A DNA stretch of 64,000 nt from Candidatus Villigracilis proximus (GCA_016715195.1 JADKBB010000004.1:1-64000), one strand, 5' to 3'; counted from the first letter of the stretch, positions 1 to 9,997 are shown. Made by a program: numbers and translations. Notes: generated from the letters alone by a model not told the origin.

Positions 1-319
1 ACAAATATATCAAACTAATATTGCGGTCTTCCCTTGAACTTTCGGCCAGAAGCATTCTTTCAACCTGCAATTCCATGCCCGTTTCTTCAAAAAACTCGCG
101 GACAATCGCATCGGCCGGCTGTTCGTTATATTCCAGTCCGCCAGCCGGAATGCCCCACTCGAATTTACGATAGGTATGCTTGAAAAGCAGAATCCTCCCC
201 TGCTCATCAAAGATCATTGCCGCAACCGCCGCCCGAAATTTGGCGCGATACATGCGCATGGCAAGGACATGAACCCACATCGGGAGCGTGCGCCAGATTC
301 TCAGTAGAGTTTTTGTCAT
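1..319 (-). CDS. Nudix hydrolase, C-terminus cut by window edge
   Basis: This reading frame opens at the ATG ending at 319 and runs off the left edge, so only about 106 residues are visible. The Nudix box is complete: a glycine, five residues, Glu, seven residues, then R-E-F-F-E-E-T-G-M, which binds the metal used to hydrolyse nucleoside diphosphate-linked substrates. The substrate cannot be told. The first 20 residues are basic and hydrophobic. The gene follows dnaJ behind that gene's terminator and has its own promoter (TTGATT, 18 nt, TATAAT at 330-359) ending 10 nt before the start codon. Family call is firm; specificity is unknown. Confidence 0.85.
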   Translation of the reverse strand, partial: MTKTLLRIWRTLPMWVHVLAMRMYRAKFRAAVAAMIFDEQGRILLFKHTYRKFEWGIPAGGLEYNEQPADAIVREFFEETGMELQVERMLLAESSREDRNISLIYL

Positions 320-359
320 AAGTAAAAACATTATAAATCAATCAACCACACCGAATCAA
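320..359 (-). promoter_or_regulatory. Promoter of the Nudix gene
   Basis: On the minus strand TTGATT (354-359) and TATAAT (330-335) are separated by 18 nt. The -10 box ends 10 nt before the ATG, so the predicted leader is only about 3-4 nt and contains no Shine-Dalgarno sequence. The -35 overlaps the poly-T tail of the dnaJ terminator. Confidence 0.5.
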
Positions 360-386
360 AAACGAGCAGACTTTCATCCGCTCGTT
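354..386 (-). terminator. Rho-independent terminator of the hrcA-dnaJ operon
   Basis: AACGAGC (361-367) pairs with GCTCGTT (380-386) around a 12-nt loop. On the minus strand the stem is followed by a run of T, directly downstream of the dnaJ stop. Confidence 0.7.
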
Positions 387-414
387 ACTTTTTACTTCTC
401 ACTTATTACTGCTT

Positions 415-1542
415 TCATCCCCCAAACGCATCATTCAACCAATCTAAAAATCCTTTTTCCTGCGGCTTGACCGACGTCCCCAAACTCTCGGCCAACTTCT
501 CGAACAACTCACGCTGTTCCTTGGTCAATTTGGACGGGATGGCCACATTTACCATCACCATCTGGTCGCCGCGTTGGTGCTTACTGCGGACATGCGGCAC
601 GCCTTTGCCTTTGAGGTGGAAAATTTTCCCGGGCTGTGTACCGGCGGGAATCTTCAACTTTTCATCGCCATCAATCGTCGGCACATGGACATCCGCGCCG
701 AGCACGGCTTGCGCCACATTGATATCAAGGTTCAACAAAATATCATTCTCGCGGCGCTTGAAGAATTGATGCGGTTTCACATCCAGTACAACGAACAAAC
801 TTCCGCTTGGACCGCCAAACGCGCCCGGACCACCTTCCCCATTCAAGCGGATCTGCGTGCCAACATCCACGCCGGCGGGAATTTGCACTTTCTTCTTAAC
901 ATTCTTGCGTTCCAAACCAGCACCGCGACAGGTCTTGCACGGTGACGAAATTGTTTCGCCGCGGCCGTTACAAGCGGGGCAAGCCGCTGTCTGTACCATC
1001 TGACCTAAAAAGGTCTGACGCACCTGACGTACTTCACCCTGCCCGTTACAAGTCATACATTTTGTTGGCGTGGTACCAGGCTCAGCGCCTGAGCCCGTAC
1101 AACGTGAACAAGTTTCTTCGCGTTGAAATTCAATTTCCTTCTCAACACCAAAGACAGCTTCTTCAAATGTCAGAGTGACCTGCATCTGCAAGTCACGTCC
1201 ACGGCGCGGAGATTTGCGCGACTGACGACGCCCAGAAGAAAAGCCAAAGCCGCCGAGAATCTCTTCGAACAAATCGCCAAAATCTGTCGAGTAATCATGT
1301 GGAACACCGCTGCCCATGCCGCCCAGTCCCTCTTTACCAAAGCGGTCATAACGCGCACGCTTATCAGAATCTGAAAGCACGCCGTAGGCTTCGTTGATCT
1401 CTTTAAATTTTTCCTCGGCGTCAGTCTCTTTGCTCACATCAGGATGATACACACGCGCAAGTTTACGGAACGCGCCTTTGATCTCATCATCAGACGCGCC
1501 CTTATTGATTCCAAGGATTTCGTAATAGTCTCGGTTGCTCAT
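415..1542 (-). CDS. dnaJ: Molecular chaperone DnaJ (Hsp40)
   Basis: This 375-residue type I J-protein delivers unfolded clients to DnaK and stimulates its ATPase in the cytoplasm. The J domain fills residues 1-70 with the HPD motif at 33-35. A Gly/Phe-rich stretch follows. Four zinc-binding CxxCxGxG repeats ([32 protein letters not shown]) lie at roughly 140-210, and then the two C-terminal client-binding domains. Length is normal. It is the last gene of the hrcA-grpE-dnaK-dnaJ operon, 66 bp after dnaK, and that gap is filled by a palindromic repeat. No clear SD precedes the ATG. Confidence 0.97.
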   Translation of the reverse strand: MSNRDYYEILGINKGASDDEIKGAFRKLARVYHPDVSKETDAEEKFKEINEAYGVLSDSDKRARYDRFGKEGLGGMGSGVPHDYSTDFGDLFEEILGGFGFSSGRRQSRKSPRRGRDLQMQVTLTFEEAVFGVEKEIEFQREETCSRCTGSGAEPGTTPTKCMTCNGQGEVRQVRQTFLGQMVQTAACPACNGRGETISSPCKTCRGAGLERKNVKKKVQIPAGVDVGTQIRLNGEGGPGAFGGPSGSLFVVLDVKPHQFFKRRENDILLNLDINVAQAVLGADVHVPTIDGDEKLKIPAGTQPGKIFHLKGKGVPHVRSKHQRGDQMVMVNVAIPSKLTKEQRELFEKLAESLGTSVKPQEKGFLDWLNDAFGG

Positions 1543-1548
1543 AATAAA

Positions 1549-1608
1549 AAAGGTCGAAAGTCAAAAGTCGAAAGTCGTGGACTTTCAACCTTTGACCTTT
1601 AACTCGAC
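1549..1608. repeat. Imperfect palindrome of GTCGAAA units between dnaK and dnaJ
   Basis: Direct repeats of a GTCAAA/GTCGAAA unit (1549-1576) are followed, after GTG, by the same unit reversed (GACTTTC, ACCTTTGACC, 1580-1600). The result is a long imperfect hairpin that fills the dnaK-dnaJ gap. It could act as an mRNA processing or attenuation structure inside the operon. Confidence 0.6.
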
Positions 1609-3495
1609 TTATTCCTTCACTTCGCCATCGACAACTTCAGGGCCGGCATCTGGATCTGGAGTAGAACCCGCTTCGCCCGTACCTGAGGCCTGTCCCTGCT
1701 CATAGACAGATGCACCGATCTTTTGAATGGTCTGCCCCAAAGCTTCCGTAGCGGCTTTGATCTTCTCTACATCTTCACCCTGCGCCGCAGACTTAACCTC
1801 TGCAACACCGGCTTCGATCTCACTGCGCACGTCTGTCGGCACTTTATCACCAAACTCACGGATGGCTTTTTCGGCGGCATAAGCCGTGTTATCTGCATTG
1901 TTACGCGCTTCGATCAGGTCCTTGCGCTTGCGGTCTTCGTCCGCATGGGCTTCGGCATCCTTGCGCATCTTTTCAACTTCACTATCGCTCAAACCAGAGG
2001 ACGCAGTGATCGTAATATGCTGTGAACGTCCAGTCGCTTTATCCTTCGCGCTGACTTTCATAATGCCATTCGCATCCACATCGAAGGTCACTTCAACCTG
2101 CGGCACACCGCGCGGTGACGGGGGAATTCCATCCAAAGTGAATCTTCCCAATGACTTGTTATCACTCGCCATTGAACGTTCACCCTGCAAAACGTGGATC
2201 TCCACCTGAGTCTGGCTGTCTGACGCAGTCGAGAACACCTGTGAACGACGAGTGGGGATGGTTGTATTGCGTTCGATCTGAGCCGTTGCAACGCCGCCCA
2301 AAGTTTCAATCGACAATGTCAACGGGGTCACATCCAACAGCAGAATGTCTTTTACTTCTCCGCCGAGCACACCGGCCTGAATGGCCGCGCCGATCGCAAC
2401 CACTTCATCGGGATTCACGCCCTTATGCGGGTCTTTGCCAAAAAATGCTTTTACACGATCTTGAATGGCGGGCATACGAGTCATACCACCCACCAGCACG
2501 ATCTCATTGATGTCGCCGGCATTTAATCCAGCGTCAGATAATGCTTGTTTAACAGGAGCAATTGTCCGGTCGACAAGATCCGCGGTAATTTGTTCCAACT
2601 TGGCGCGGGTCATCGTCATCACTAAATGTTTCGGTCCGCTTGCATCGGCAGTCAAATAAGGCAGATTGATCTCGGTTTGCATCACGGTCGAAAGCTCGAT
2701 CTTCGCTTTTTCAGAAGCCTCTTTCAAACGCTGCAAAGCCTGACGATCATTGTTCAGGTCAATGCCGTTATCTTTCTTGAAGGTCTCGATCAAATAATCC
2801 ATGATGCGCAGATCGAAATCATCGCCGCCGAGGAAGGTATCGCCGCTCGTAGCGCGGACCTGGAACACGCCTTCGCCCACATCCAAAATGGAAACATCGA
2901 AGGTACCGCCGCCGAGGTCATAAACTACAATGACTTCGTTTTTCTTTTTATCCAAACCATATGCGAGAGAAGACGCGGTCGGCTCGTTGATGATACGCAG
3001 CACTTCGAAACCGGCGATCTTGCCGGCATCTTTTGTGGCATTGCGCTGGGCATCATTGAAATACGCGGGCACTGTAATGACAGCCTGTGTAACAGGTTCA
3101 CCGAGATACGCTTCGGCATCCGCTTTGATCTTGGCGAGGATCATCGCCGAAACTTCGGGCGGCGAATAATCTTTATCGTCCAATTTCACGCGCACATCGC
3201 CGTTATCGGCGGCGGTCACTGCGTAGGGAACGCGCTTCTTTGTGTGTTCAACTTGCGCATCATCAGCCTTGCGTCCCATAAAACGCTTGACCGAAAAAAT
3301 CGTATTCTGCGGATTGGTAATGGCCTGATTGCGTGCCACACGTCCCACCAAACGCTCGTGATTTTTATTCACCGCCACCACCGAAGGGACAAGTCTTTCG
3401 CCTTCCGCCGACGGAATCACAACCGGCTCACCGCCAGACATCACAGCAGCCACCGAATTGGTTGTACCTAGATCTATTCCTATAATTTTGCCCAT
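1609..3495 (-). CDS. dnaK: Molecular chaperone DnaK (Hsp70)
   Basis: Hsp70 binds hydrophobic peptides in an ATP-dependent cycle with DnaJ and GrpE. The N-terminal ATPase domain opens with G-I-D-L-G-T-T-N-S and carries the second phosphate motif [10 protein letters not shown]. The substrate-binding domain begins near residue 385 ([10 protein letters not shown]), followed by the helical lid and a Gly/acidic tail. The start was set at 3495 (MGKIIGIDL), not the longer frame to 3528, because AGGAG lies 5 nt upstream of that ATG. The protein has 628 residues, normal for the family. It is the third gene of the CIRCE-controlled operon. Confidence 0.98.
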   Translation of the reverse strand: MGKIIGIDLGTTNSVAAVMSGGEPVVIPSAEGERLVPSVVAVNKNHERLVGRVARNQAITNPQNTIFSVKRFMGRKADDAQVEHTKKRVPYAVTAADNGDVRVKLDDKDYSPPEVSAMILAKIKADAEAYLGEPVTQAVITVPAYFNDAQRNATKDAGKIAGFEVLRIINEPTASSLAYGLDKKKNEVIVVYDLGGGTFDVSILDVGEGVFQVRATSGDTFLGGDDFDLRIMDYLIETFKKDNGIDLNNDRQALQRLKEASEKAKIELSTVMQTEINLPYLTADASGPKHLVMTMTRAKLEQITADLVDRTIAPVKQALSDAGLNAGDINEIVLVGGMTRMPAIQDRVKAFFGKDPHKGVNPDEVVAIGAAIQAGVLGGEVKDILLLDVTPLTLSIETLGGVATAQIERNTTIPTRRSQVFSTASDSQTQVEIHVLQGERSMASDNKSLGRFTLDGIPPSPRGVPQVEVTFDVDANGIMKVSAKDKATGRSQHITITASSGLSDSEVEKMRKDAEAHADEDRKRKDLIEARNNADNTAYAAEKAIREFGDKVPTDVRSEIEAGVAEVKSAAQGEDVEKIKAATEALGQTIQKIGASVYEQGQASGTGEAGSTPDPDAGPEVVDGEVKE

Positions 3496-3516
3496 AATTG
3501 CTCCTAAGCATTGCAT

Positions 3517-3537
3517 GGGCGACCACAAGGGTCGCCC
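3517..3537. repeat. REP-like hairpin GGGCGACC / GGTCGCCC
   Basis: A perfect 8-bp stem with loop ACAAG lies between grpE and dnaK. Its exact reverse complement (8-bp arms, loop CTTGT) recurs at 25775-25795, and a related GC-rich hairpin at 57469-57489. That makes it a dispersed repeat in this genome. Confidence 0.65.
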
Positions 3538-3552
3538 CGAAATTTACGAAAT

Positions 3553-4098
3553 TTATTGTGCTACTCGAACCAACGCAGGGCGGATCACACGCTCGCCCAG
3601 CATATATCCATTTTGAACCACATCAATTACGTGTTCACTTTCAACTTCATCAGAAGGCTCATGTGTAATTGCTTCGTGGAAGTTTGGGTCAAAGGCCGCG
3701 CCTTTTGCTTCGATGCGCTTCACCCCTTCACCTTCCAAAATGTTCTGCAATTTGCGCGCGATCAGCTCAATACCACTGGCCCATGAATCATCTGCGGGAC
3801 GATTTTGCAAGGCACGCTCCAGATCATCCAGCGCAGGCAAAACCTTTTTGATAATGTCGCCCTTCATGTTGGCATAGGTCAACTCATTATCACGCTCAAT
3901 GCGCTTTCTGTAATTCTGAAACTCCGCCTGAGACCTGGCCCAGCCATCTTTATATTCTGACGCTTTGGATTCGGCCTCCGCCAATTGACTCTGCAACGCA
4001 TCCATCTGGACCTTGAGCTGCTCGCCATCAACAGGCATTGACTCGGCTGTGGAATCAGGTTCATATACATCTTCGTGTTTGTTTTTCTCTTTAGACAT
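3553..4098 (-). CDS. grpE: Nucleotide exchange factor GrpE
   Basis: GrpE releases ADP from DnaK. The 181-residue protein has an acidic, disordered N-terminus, a long coiled coil (roughly residues 25-80, including the conserved F-x-N-Y-R-K-R segment) and the C-terminal beta domain ending in G-E-R-V-I-R-P-A-L-V-R-V. The start at 4098 (MSKEKNK) is preferred over the upstream ATG at 4125 because the extra residues are not GrpE-like and no ribosome site precedes them. It lies between hrcA and dnaK in the heat-shock operon. Confidence 0.96.
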   Translation of the reverse strand: MSKEKNKHEDVYEPDSTAESMPVDGEQLKVQMDALQSQLAEAESKASEYKDGWARSQAEFQNYRKRIERDNELTYANMKGDIIKKVLPALDDLERALQNRPADDSWASGIELIARKLQNILEGEGVKRIEAKGAAFDPNFHEAITHEPSDEVESEHVIDVVQNGYMLGERVIRPALVRVAQ

Positions 4099-4156
4099 GT
4101 TCTCACTCTCACAAAATAATCTCATGGACGCAGACTGAAGTCTGCCGTTCCGTACT

Positions 4157-5200
4157 TTACTCGCCCGAAATCGTATCGTTCACCAAATCGCTCAATAAAG
4201 CAGCGACGTATCGAACTGTGGGGATGGTTCTGGCATAAGACATGCGCATTGGGCCAAGTACGCCTAAAGTTCCTGTTGCCATGCCGGGCACGCCATAACG
4301 TGCAATGATCAACGTACACTGACGCAAATCTTCCCACTCCCCTTCCCCGCCGATCAACACCTGCAACCCGCCAATATTACTGTTGACAGTTGTCCGCGCC
4401 AACAGGCTTTGCAGAGTGGAACGTTCTTCAAAAATCTTTAGCGCACGGCGCGCATCATCTGATTCAGAAAATTCAGGTTCAGATAATACGTTCGTTAAAC
4501 CGTCTGTATAAATTTCACCAGAAACCTGATCCACTGCACGGCGCATGTCCTGTCCGATCAGTGTGAGGATATCCTTCTCAAGTGCATCCTGACGCGCTGA
4601 AAGGGAGGCAATTGCGTCCACGGTAAGGCCAGCTAACAGTGAGTTAAGATGCGAGGCGGCCTGGCTGAGTCGCTCCTGAGTCACAGGTTCCGCCAGTGTC
4701 AGAATCTGCTGCGCCACTTCTCCACCGGCCATCACCAGCACCATCAAGACCTGCCGTCCTTGTGTGGAGATCAATTCCACATGTTTGTAGCGCGTCTGTT
4801 CCACGTGCGGTGCAGTGACCATCGACACGCCCTGCGATTGATTCGCAAGGACGGATGCCGCAAGAGTCATCCACTGGTCAACATCAGGCCGCGCTTGATA
4901 GAACTGATGTGAAATGGTGTGTTGAATCTTTTCAGGGAGTTCAACATTGTGCATCATCTGGCTGACCAGATAGCGATAACCTTCTTCTGAAGGCACGCGA
5001 CCTGCCGATGTATGCGGCTGGCGCAAATATCCCATCTCCGTCAGGGCGACCATCTCATTACGAATGGTGGCCGTGGAAAAATCAAGACGATAATGCTCCG
5101 CCAGCCGTTTGGAACCTACAGGCTGAGCAGAGTCAATATAATCACGGATGATGAGAAGAAGCAGTGTCTTCTGGCGTTCGGTAAGTGTATTCATATTCAT
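4157..5200 (-). CDS. hrcA: Heat-inducible transcription repressor HrcA
   Basis: HrcA binds the CIRCE inverted repeat and represses the class I heat-shock genes. The 347-residue protein starts with a winged-helix domain (residues 1-75, with G-S-K-R-L and T-I-R-N-E-M), followed by the GAF-like domain with an inserted dimerisation segment. It ends in the conserved G-P-x-R-M-x-Y region. It heads its own operon, and a CIRCE copy begins 3 nt before its start codon, so it represses itself. The only SD-like sequence (GGGAG) lies inside that CIRCE copy. Confidence 0.96.
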   Translation of the reverse strand: MNMNTLTERQKTLLLLIIRDYIDSAQPVGSKRLAEHYRLDFSTATIRNEMVALTEMGYLRQPHTSAGRVPSEEGYRYLVSQMMHNVELPEKIQHTISHQFYQARPDVDQWMTLAASVLANQSQGVSMVTAPHVEQTRYKHVELISTQGRQVLMVLVMAGGEVAQQILTLAEPVTQERLSQAASHLNSLLAGLTVDAIASLSARQDALEKDILTLIGQDMRRAVDQVSGEIYTDGLTNVLSEPEFSESDDARRALKIFEERSTLQSLLARTTVNSNIGGLQVLIGGEGEWEDLRQCTLIIARYGVPGMATGTLGVLGPMRMSYARTIPTVRYVAALLSDLVNDTISGE

Positions 5201-5203
5201 AAT

Positions 5204-5230
5204 TTAGCACTCCCGATGCGAGAGTGCTAT
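5204..5230. promoter_or_regulatory. CIRCE operator
   Basis: TTAGCACTC (5204-5212), nine bases, then GAGTGCTAT (5222-5230). This is the consensus inverted repeat bound by HrcA, with one mismatch in the last position. It lies between the promoter and the hrcA ATG, and its GGGAG on the coding strand is the only candidate ribosome binding site. Confidence 0.95.
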
Positions 5231-5243
5231 TTATTGAATAATA

Positions 5244-5272
5244 ATGATAACAGTCGCTATGTGGTAAGTCAA
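5244..5272 (-). promoter_or_regulatory. Promoter of hrcA-grpE-dnaK-dnaJ
   Basis: On the minus strand TTGACT (5267-5272), a 17-nt spacer and TATCAT (5244-5249) form a sigma-A type promoter. CIRCE begins about 13 nt downstream of the -10 box, the usual arrangement for HrcA repression. Confidence 0.75.
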
Positions 5273-5287
5273 TAAGAGGAGTGTAAG

Positions 5288-5322
5288 AAAAAAGAAAACC
5301 TCCCACATGGTTGTGAGAGGTT
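5288..5322 (-). terminator. Terminator after the first TolB-propeller kinase gene
   Basis: An 11-bp stem (5297-5307 with 5312-5322, one G-T pair) and a 4-nt loop are followed on the minus strand by a T-rich tract. Confidence 0.8.
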
Positions 5323-5329
5323 GAATACA

Positions 5330-7431
5330 TCAGGGTGTTTTTGGTACTGGCCGCCAGGCGGGGTCGAAATCGTCAAAGGTGACATCCTCAGTGATGCGTG
5401 CCAGATTTGCGCCCGAGGGAGTGGAGTAATACACATGGTATCCGCGCTCTCCACCACTCTCATAAGCGATCCAAATCGCGCCCGGGGAATATTTCACATC
5501 TTCAATGGAAAGCACACCCAGGAAAACTTGAAGCGGGTCGTTCTGACCATCCACATCCACAGAAAATAAATTAGGAAAGGTAAACTCTTTGGCACTCTGC
5601 TGGCTAAACAAGATCAGCTTGCCATCTGGCGACCACACAGGCTGATAATTTAAAACTTGATTTCCGCTGGGAATTAACTGGAGCTCGTCGGCTCCCTGAC
5701 TGGTCATTGTCCATATTTCGTAGGTGTCAATTCTTTTATAGGCGTAAACGATCTTTTTTCCATCAGGTGACCACGATGCCTGACGCGCATGTTTACCGTT
5801 TACTGTGTCAACGAGACGCGCGATCTTCTCATTCTCAACATTGTATGAGTAGAGCTGCATATACCCGTCGCGCAGTGATGTGAATACGATTTGTTTTCCA
5901 TCCGGTGACCACGCCGGCTCAAAGTCTCCGCCAAGTGCAGAGGGCAATGGCTGTAGATCGGTCCCATCTGCGTTAATGGTATACAAACTGGATTGCGGGT
6001 ATGTATCCTTCTTGATATTACATGGAGAAATAAATACCAGTTTTCGCCATCAGGTGCCCATGAGGCCTGACAAGCCCCACCGGGCATATTGGTAATTGCA
6101 ATTGCCTGATCGGTGAGAATATTGGTCAGATATATTTGAGCCACTCCAGTGCGCAGGGATGAATATGCAATTTGCAAATAATCTCCACCGATAGGTGTAG
6201 CAATGGCGCTTGGGTCAACAGCCGATGCGGTTTGGGTTTCGATGAAATCCAGATCAGGCGTTACGGTTATATCCAATTGTTCTGCCGCGGTCGGCAGAAC
6301 CACCACAACTTGTGTTGCAATTTCTGTTGGGGTCATAGCAGGCAGAAACGGGAGCATGTTCCGCGCTGACACTGGCAATAGGTTGGGAAAGAAAAAGATA
6401 ACTGAAAGAAGACCTATAAAAAGAATTGCAATAATTCCGCCTAACAAAGAACGCCTGATCCGCCGATCTCGTTCAAGCTGTTTTTTGCGGGGGGAGACAA
6501 AAGCATATTCCTCAGGCGGCATGGAATGCACCAAAACCGTTTCTGTTTTTTTAGGGTCGCTTATTCTTTCCTCGGCTGAGGGCGGAGGCGAAACAGTATA
6601 TGTGCCAAGCAATTGCTGAGTCTTGGATTTTGAATTCAACAAGGCAAGTTTAAATTCATCGGCACTTTGGAAGCGGTCTCCGGGGTCAACTTCCATAGCC
6701 TTTTCAATCGCTGCCCCAAGCCGACGGGAGACATCAGGATTTCTTTTTCTAATGGAAGTAAGCTGGGCGTTATCCATTGCCCGGGCAAGTCCATCTTCAG
6801 GGATCACACCGGTAAGAGCTGCATATAAAGTTGCACCCAAAGAATAAATATCTGTGCGAGCGTCTGTGCGGGCAGTGCCATATTGTTCGGGAGGAGAGTA
6901 TCCGGGGGTCATGGCGCGTGCGCCGGTGGTCGTCGCCTGATTCCCCTGGATCACCTTGGCGAGGCCAAAGTCCACGAGAAAAATGTGACCGTCTGGTGCA
7001 ATCTTCACATTGCCGGGTTTAATGTCACGATGCAAAATAGCAGGCTTGCGCGCGTGTAAATAGGAAAGCGCATCGCACATGGCCGCGCCGATATGAATCA
7101 CTTCATCTTCCGGAAGGATGCCGACCCGCTCCATGCGCTGACGGAGGTCTTCCCCGTCAATAAAATCCATAACGAGATACTGACCTTCACCTGCAATGAC
7201 AAAATGGTCCGACACGCGCGGAAGGTTGGGGTGACGGATATTCGCGAGGATCACCGCTTCAAGGCGGAACTGACGCGCATATTCTTCTGTCGTAAAAAGA
7301 TTCTCTTTGACGGCTACGCCCATGCCCAGATTCTCATCTATGGCGTGGTAAACCGATCCCATGCCCCCCTGCCCAAGATTCCCTTGAATTCGATAGCGTT
7401 TATGTAAGAGTGAGTCGCGTTCGAGAATCAT
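5330..7431 (-). pseudogene. Ser/Thr protein kinase with TolB-like propeller, frameshifted
   Basis: The N-terminal half is an intact Hanks-type kinase: glycine loop GQGGMGSV, catalytic HRDIKPGN, DFG and an S-P-P-E-Q activation-segment end. It is followed by a transmembrane helix (LLGGIIAILFIGLLSVIFFF) and an extracytoplasmic domain of repeated W-S-P-D-G-K blades. At 6041-6044 the coding strand reads GGCGAAAACTGG where the downstream paralog has one more base. The frame is lost there and continues one frame over to 5330. Restoring one A gives about 700 residues. This is either a recent inactivation or a homopolymer sequencing error. A 3' terminator is present and the start is 7431. Confidence 0.85.
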
Positions 7432-7664
7432 TAAATGCCTGTCTGAAAGAAAATTTTATTCTGTCAATGAGTATAAATCACAAAACCTTAACCACCGCCC
7501 TGGCAGGCAGGTGAAACACTGGAGTATTTTACCCTGTAGTACTGGTACTTTCGTTTCTATTTTATTTCAATTCCATATATTTTTGAAAGGTATTTGTCCA
7601 TTCACAAAACTTCATTTTGCCAAAAACGATATAAAAAGGCCTTCTCACATTGTATTGATATTAT

Positions 7665-7681
7665 GTACACACTCTGTGTAC
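7665..7681. promoter_or_regulatory. Candidate operator palindrome GTACACA-CTC-TGTGTAC
   Basis: Seven-bp perfect arms with a 3-nt centre. On the minus strand it falls between a weak -35-like and -10-like (CATAAT) pair about 230 nt upstream of the kinase start at 7431. The regulator is unknown. Confidence 0.35.
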
Positions 7682-7723
7682 TTGTGACATTGGTGAATTA
7701 CCTTCACTTATACAAAATATCCA

Positions 7724-7757
7724 TTATAAAACTGCCGAGGGAAATCCCTCGGCAGTT
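7724..7757 (-). terminator. Terminator after the second TolB-propeller kinase gene
   Basis: AACTGCCGAGGGA (7730-7742) pairs with TCCCTCGGCAGTT (7745-7757), followed on the minus strand by TTTTAT. This is a strong intrinsic terminator. Confidence 0.85.
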
Positions 7758-7777
7758 GAAGGTTGCGTATGATTGGA

Positions 7778-9997
7778 TCACTTCTGCACAGGCCGCCAGA
7801 CCGGGTCGAAGTCCAGATCTGCATCGGTCGTCAAGCGTGTACGGTTGGCGCTGGTGACCGTCATGTAGTAAATATCGTTATTTTCATCAGACTCTTCCCC
7901 TTCATAAACAAGCCAAAATCCATCGGGGGAATAATCCACATCTTCAATGGACAGCGCATTTAATTGAAGCGGAGTCCCCTGCTCCACAGTGCGGTCTGTT
8001 GCTGAAATACGCATTAAATATGGAAAACAAAAAGTGGAGGCACAACGTTGATTAAAAAGGATCAACTGCCCGTCCTGCGACCAGGTCGGCAAATAATCTG
8101 AGAGTTTTGTTCCGCTGCGGACAATTTGTTTGGCGTCTGTTCCATCTGCATTCATCAGCCATATTTGATATACACCAAAACGTTTTACAACATAAACCAG
8201 TTGTGAGCCATCCGGTGACCATGCCGCCTGACGAGACTCAATTGTAGAAGTACCCTTGGTCACCTGTGTAACAGATTGACCAGCCACATCCAGAATAAAA
8301 ATTTCCATTTGACCAGTACGCAGCGAAGTGAATACAATGGATTTGCCATCCGGCGACCAACTGGGGTCAAAATCCCCGCCGGGCACGGTGGCAATCGGCG
8401 TCAGTCCACTGCCATCTGCATTAATGATATATAAACCGGCATCATAATAAATTTCATCCATGCCTTTGCAGGGCGAAATAAATACCAGTTTCCCGCCATC
8501 AGGAGACCAGGCAGGCTGACATGCGCCTTCTGCAATATCAGTGACTTGAACAACTGTCTGGCTGGGCATATCCAAAAGATAGATCTGCGGCACACCAGAG
8601 CGGGCAGACGCATACGCAATCTGACCCGCGCCCCCACCCACCGGAGTGACTGCAGGGGTAGCGGTCACATCAGGCGTATTGGTAACCACTGGAATCGCAA
8701 GCACAGTTGCGGTTTCATCCACCAATGGGATTTTTGTAGGCGTAAAAGTTCGCGTGGGCGGTACGGCGGTCTTCGTGACCGTTGCCGTAACAGTTGCAGT
8801 CTGTGTTTGCGTGGGCAGCGGAGAGGGGGTTATTGAAGCAGTTGCGGTTCCCGTTGGCGCAAGAAAAGGAATTGCAGCACGCAAATTTTCAGGCAAAACA
8901 GACGGCGCGAAAAACGGCACGCTCACCAACAATAACAATAATAAAATAAATACAAAACGGACCAGCGCAAATCGTCGTTTGCGTTCGCGTTCTTTTTGTT
9001 TCTTAAGGGGAGAAACAAACGGTTGATCTTCACCATTGGAAGACGCAGGCTGCACAGGTCCCGTTGGCGGACGTGGTGTCTTTTCCTTTTCCGTTACAAC
9101 CGGAATGGAATCACTTGGATCGTTTGGTAAAAAAGCTTCAGCCGGTGGAGGAACAACCGCATAACCACCCGCCAACTGCTGTGTTTTGGATTTCGCGCCA
9201 AGCAGCGCCTTCTTAAATTCCTCAGCGGTCTGAAAACGGTCACTGGGATCAACAGCCATAGCCTTCTCGATCGCAGCCGCGAATCGACGCGTCACCTTCG
9301 GGTTTCGTTTACGAAGCGGAGTTAATTGCGCATTATCCATCGCACGCGCAAGACCATCTTCTGGAATGACACCAGAAATAGCCGCATACAAGGTGGCGCC
9401 CAATGAATAAATATCAGTGCGCGGATCTGTACGCGCGGTTCCATATTGTTCAGGAGGAGAATACCCGGGCGTCATCGCACGCGCGCCAGTGGTCGTGGCC
9501 TGATTGTTTCCCTGAAATACCTTTGCCAGACCGAAATCCACCAAAAAGATATGACCATCCGGCGTGATCTTCACATTCCCGGGTTTAATATCACGATGCA
9601 AAATAGGAGGCTTGCGGGTATGCAGATACGCAACCGCATCACAGATCGCCCCGCCAACTTGAACCGCATCATCTTCACTGATGGTGCCGAGACGCTCCAT
9701 CCGAAAACGCAAATCCTCCCCTTCAATAAAATCCATCACCAAATACTGTCCCTGATCGCCCAATTCAAAATGATCAGAAACGCGCGGCATATTGGGGTGG
9801 CGAAGATTCGCAAGGATCACAGCCTCAAGACGAAACTGGCGTGTGTATTCCTCAGTTGTAAAAAGATTTTCCTTTAAAGCAACCGGCACGCCCAGATTCT
9901 CATCTATGGCGCGATAAACTGAGCCCATGCCCCCCTGACCCAGGATTTCTATAATACGATATCGATTATGAAGAAGAGTATTTTTCTCGAGCGTCAT
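7778..9997 (-). CDS. Ser/Thr protein kinase with extracytoplasmic TolB-like beta-propeller
   Basis: This 739-residue receptor-type kinase is predicted to phosphorylate cytoplasmic Ser/Thr targets in response to an outside signal. The kinase domain spans about residues 12-270 (glycine loop GQGGMGSV, Lys42, HRD at 134-136, DFG at 153-155). A basic juxtamembrane stretch leads into one membrane helix at about 343-363. A Thr/Pro-rich linker follows, then at least five W-S-P-D-G type blades typical of TolB/WD40-like propellers. It is a tandem paralog of the frameshifted gene downstream, with near-identical kinase domains. The start at 9997 has AAGGG upstream. The ligand is unknown. Confidence 0.93.
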   Translation of the reverse strand: MTLEKNTLLHNRYRIIEILGQGGMGSVYRAIDENLGVPVALKENLFTTEEYTRQFRLEAVILANLRHPNMPRVSDHFELGDQGQYLVMDFIEGEDLRFRMERLGTISEDDAVQVGGAICDAVAYLHTRKPPILHRDIKPGNVKITPDGHIFLVDFGLAKVFQGNNQATTTGARAMTPGYSPPEQYGTARTDPRTDIYSLGATLYAAISGVIPEDGLARAMDNAQLTPLRKRNPKVTRRFAAAIEKAMAVDPSDRFQTAEEFKKALLGAKSKTQQLAGGYAVVPPPAEAFLPNDPSDSIPVVTEKEKTPRPPTGPVQPASSNGEDQPFVSPLKKQKERERKRRFALVRFVFILLLLLLVSVPFFAPSVLPENLRAAIPFLAPTGTATASITPSPLPTQTQTATVTATVTKTAVPPTRTFTPTKIPLVDETATVLAIPVVTNTPDVTATPAVTPVGGGAGQIAYASARSGVPQIYLLDMPSQTVVQVTDIAEGACQPAWSPDGGKLVFISPCKGMDEIYYDAGLYIINADGSGLTPIATVPGGDFDPSWSPDGKSIVFTSLRTGQMEIFILDVAGQSVTQVTKGTSTIESRQAAWSPDGSQLVYVVKRFGVYQIWLMNADGTDAKQIVRSGTKLSDYLPTWSQDGQLILFNQRCASTFCFPYLMRISATDRTVEQGTPLQLNALSIEDVDYSPDGFWLVYEGEESDENNDIYYMTVTSANRTRLTTDADLDFDPVWRPVQK

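Larger units (their letters stand above)
7432..7777. other. Intergenic region between the two paralogous kinases
   Basis: This 346-bp gap holds the terminator of the upstream kinase (7724-7757), a perfect palindrome at 7665-7681 and otherwise AT-rich sequence with no supportable ORF. It is presumably the 5' control region of the kinase gene starting at 7431. Confidence 0.6.

Noticed and set aside
2626..3471. A 281-codon open frame on the plus strand across dnaK
   Set aside because: It lies antisense to a well-conserved dnaK region and has no family match, promoter or ribosome site. Long antisense frames are usual in GC-biased genes.
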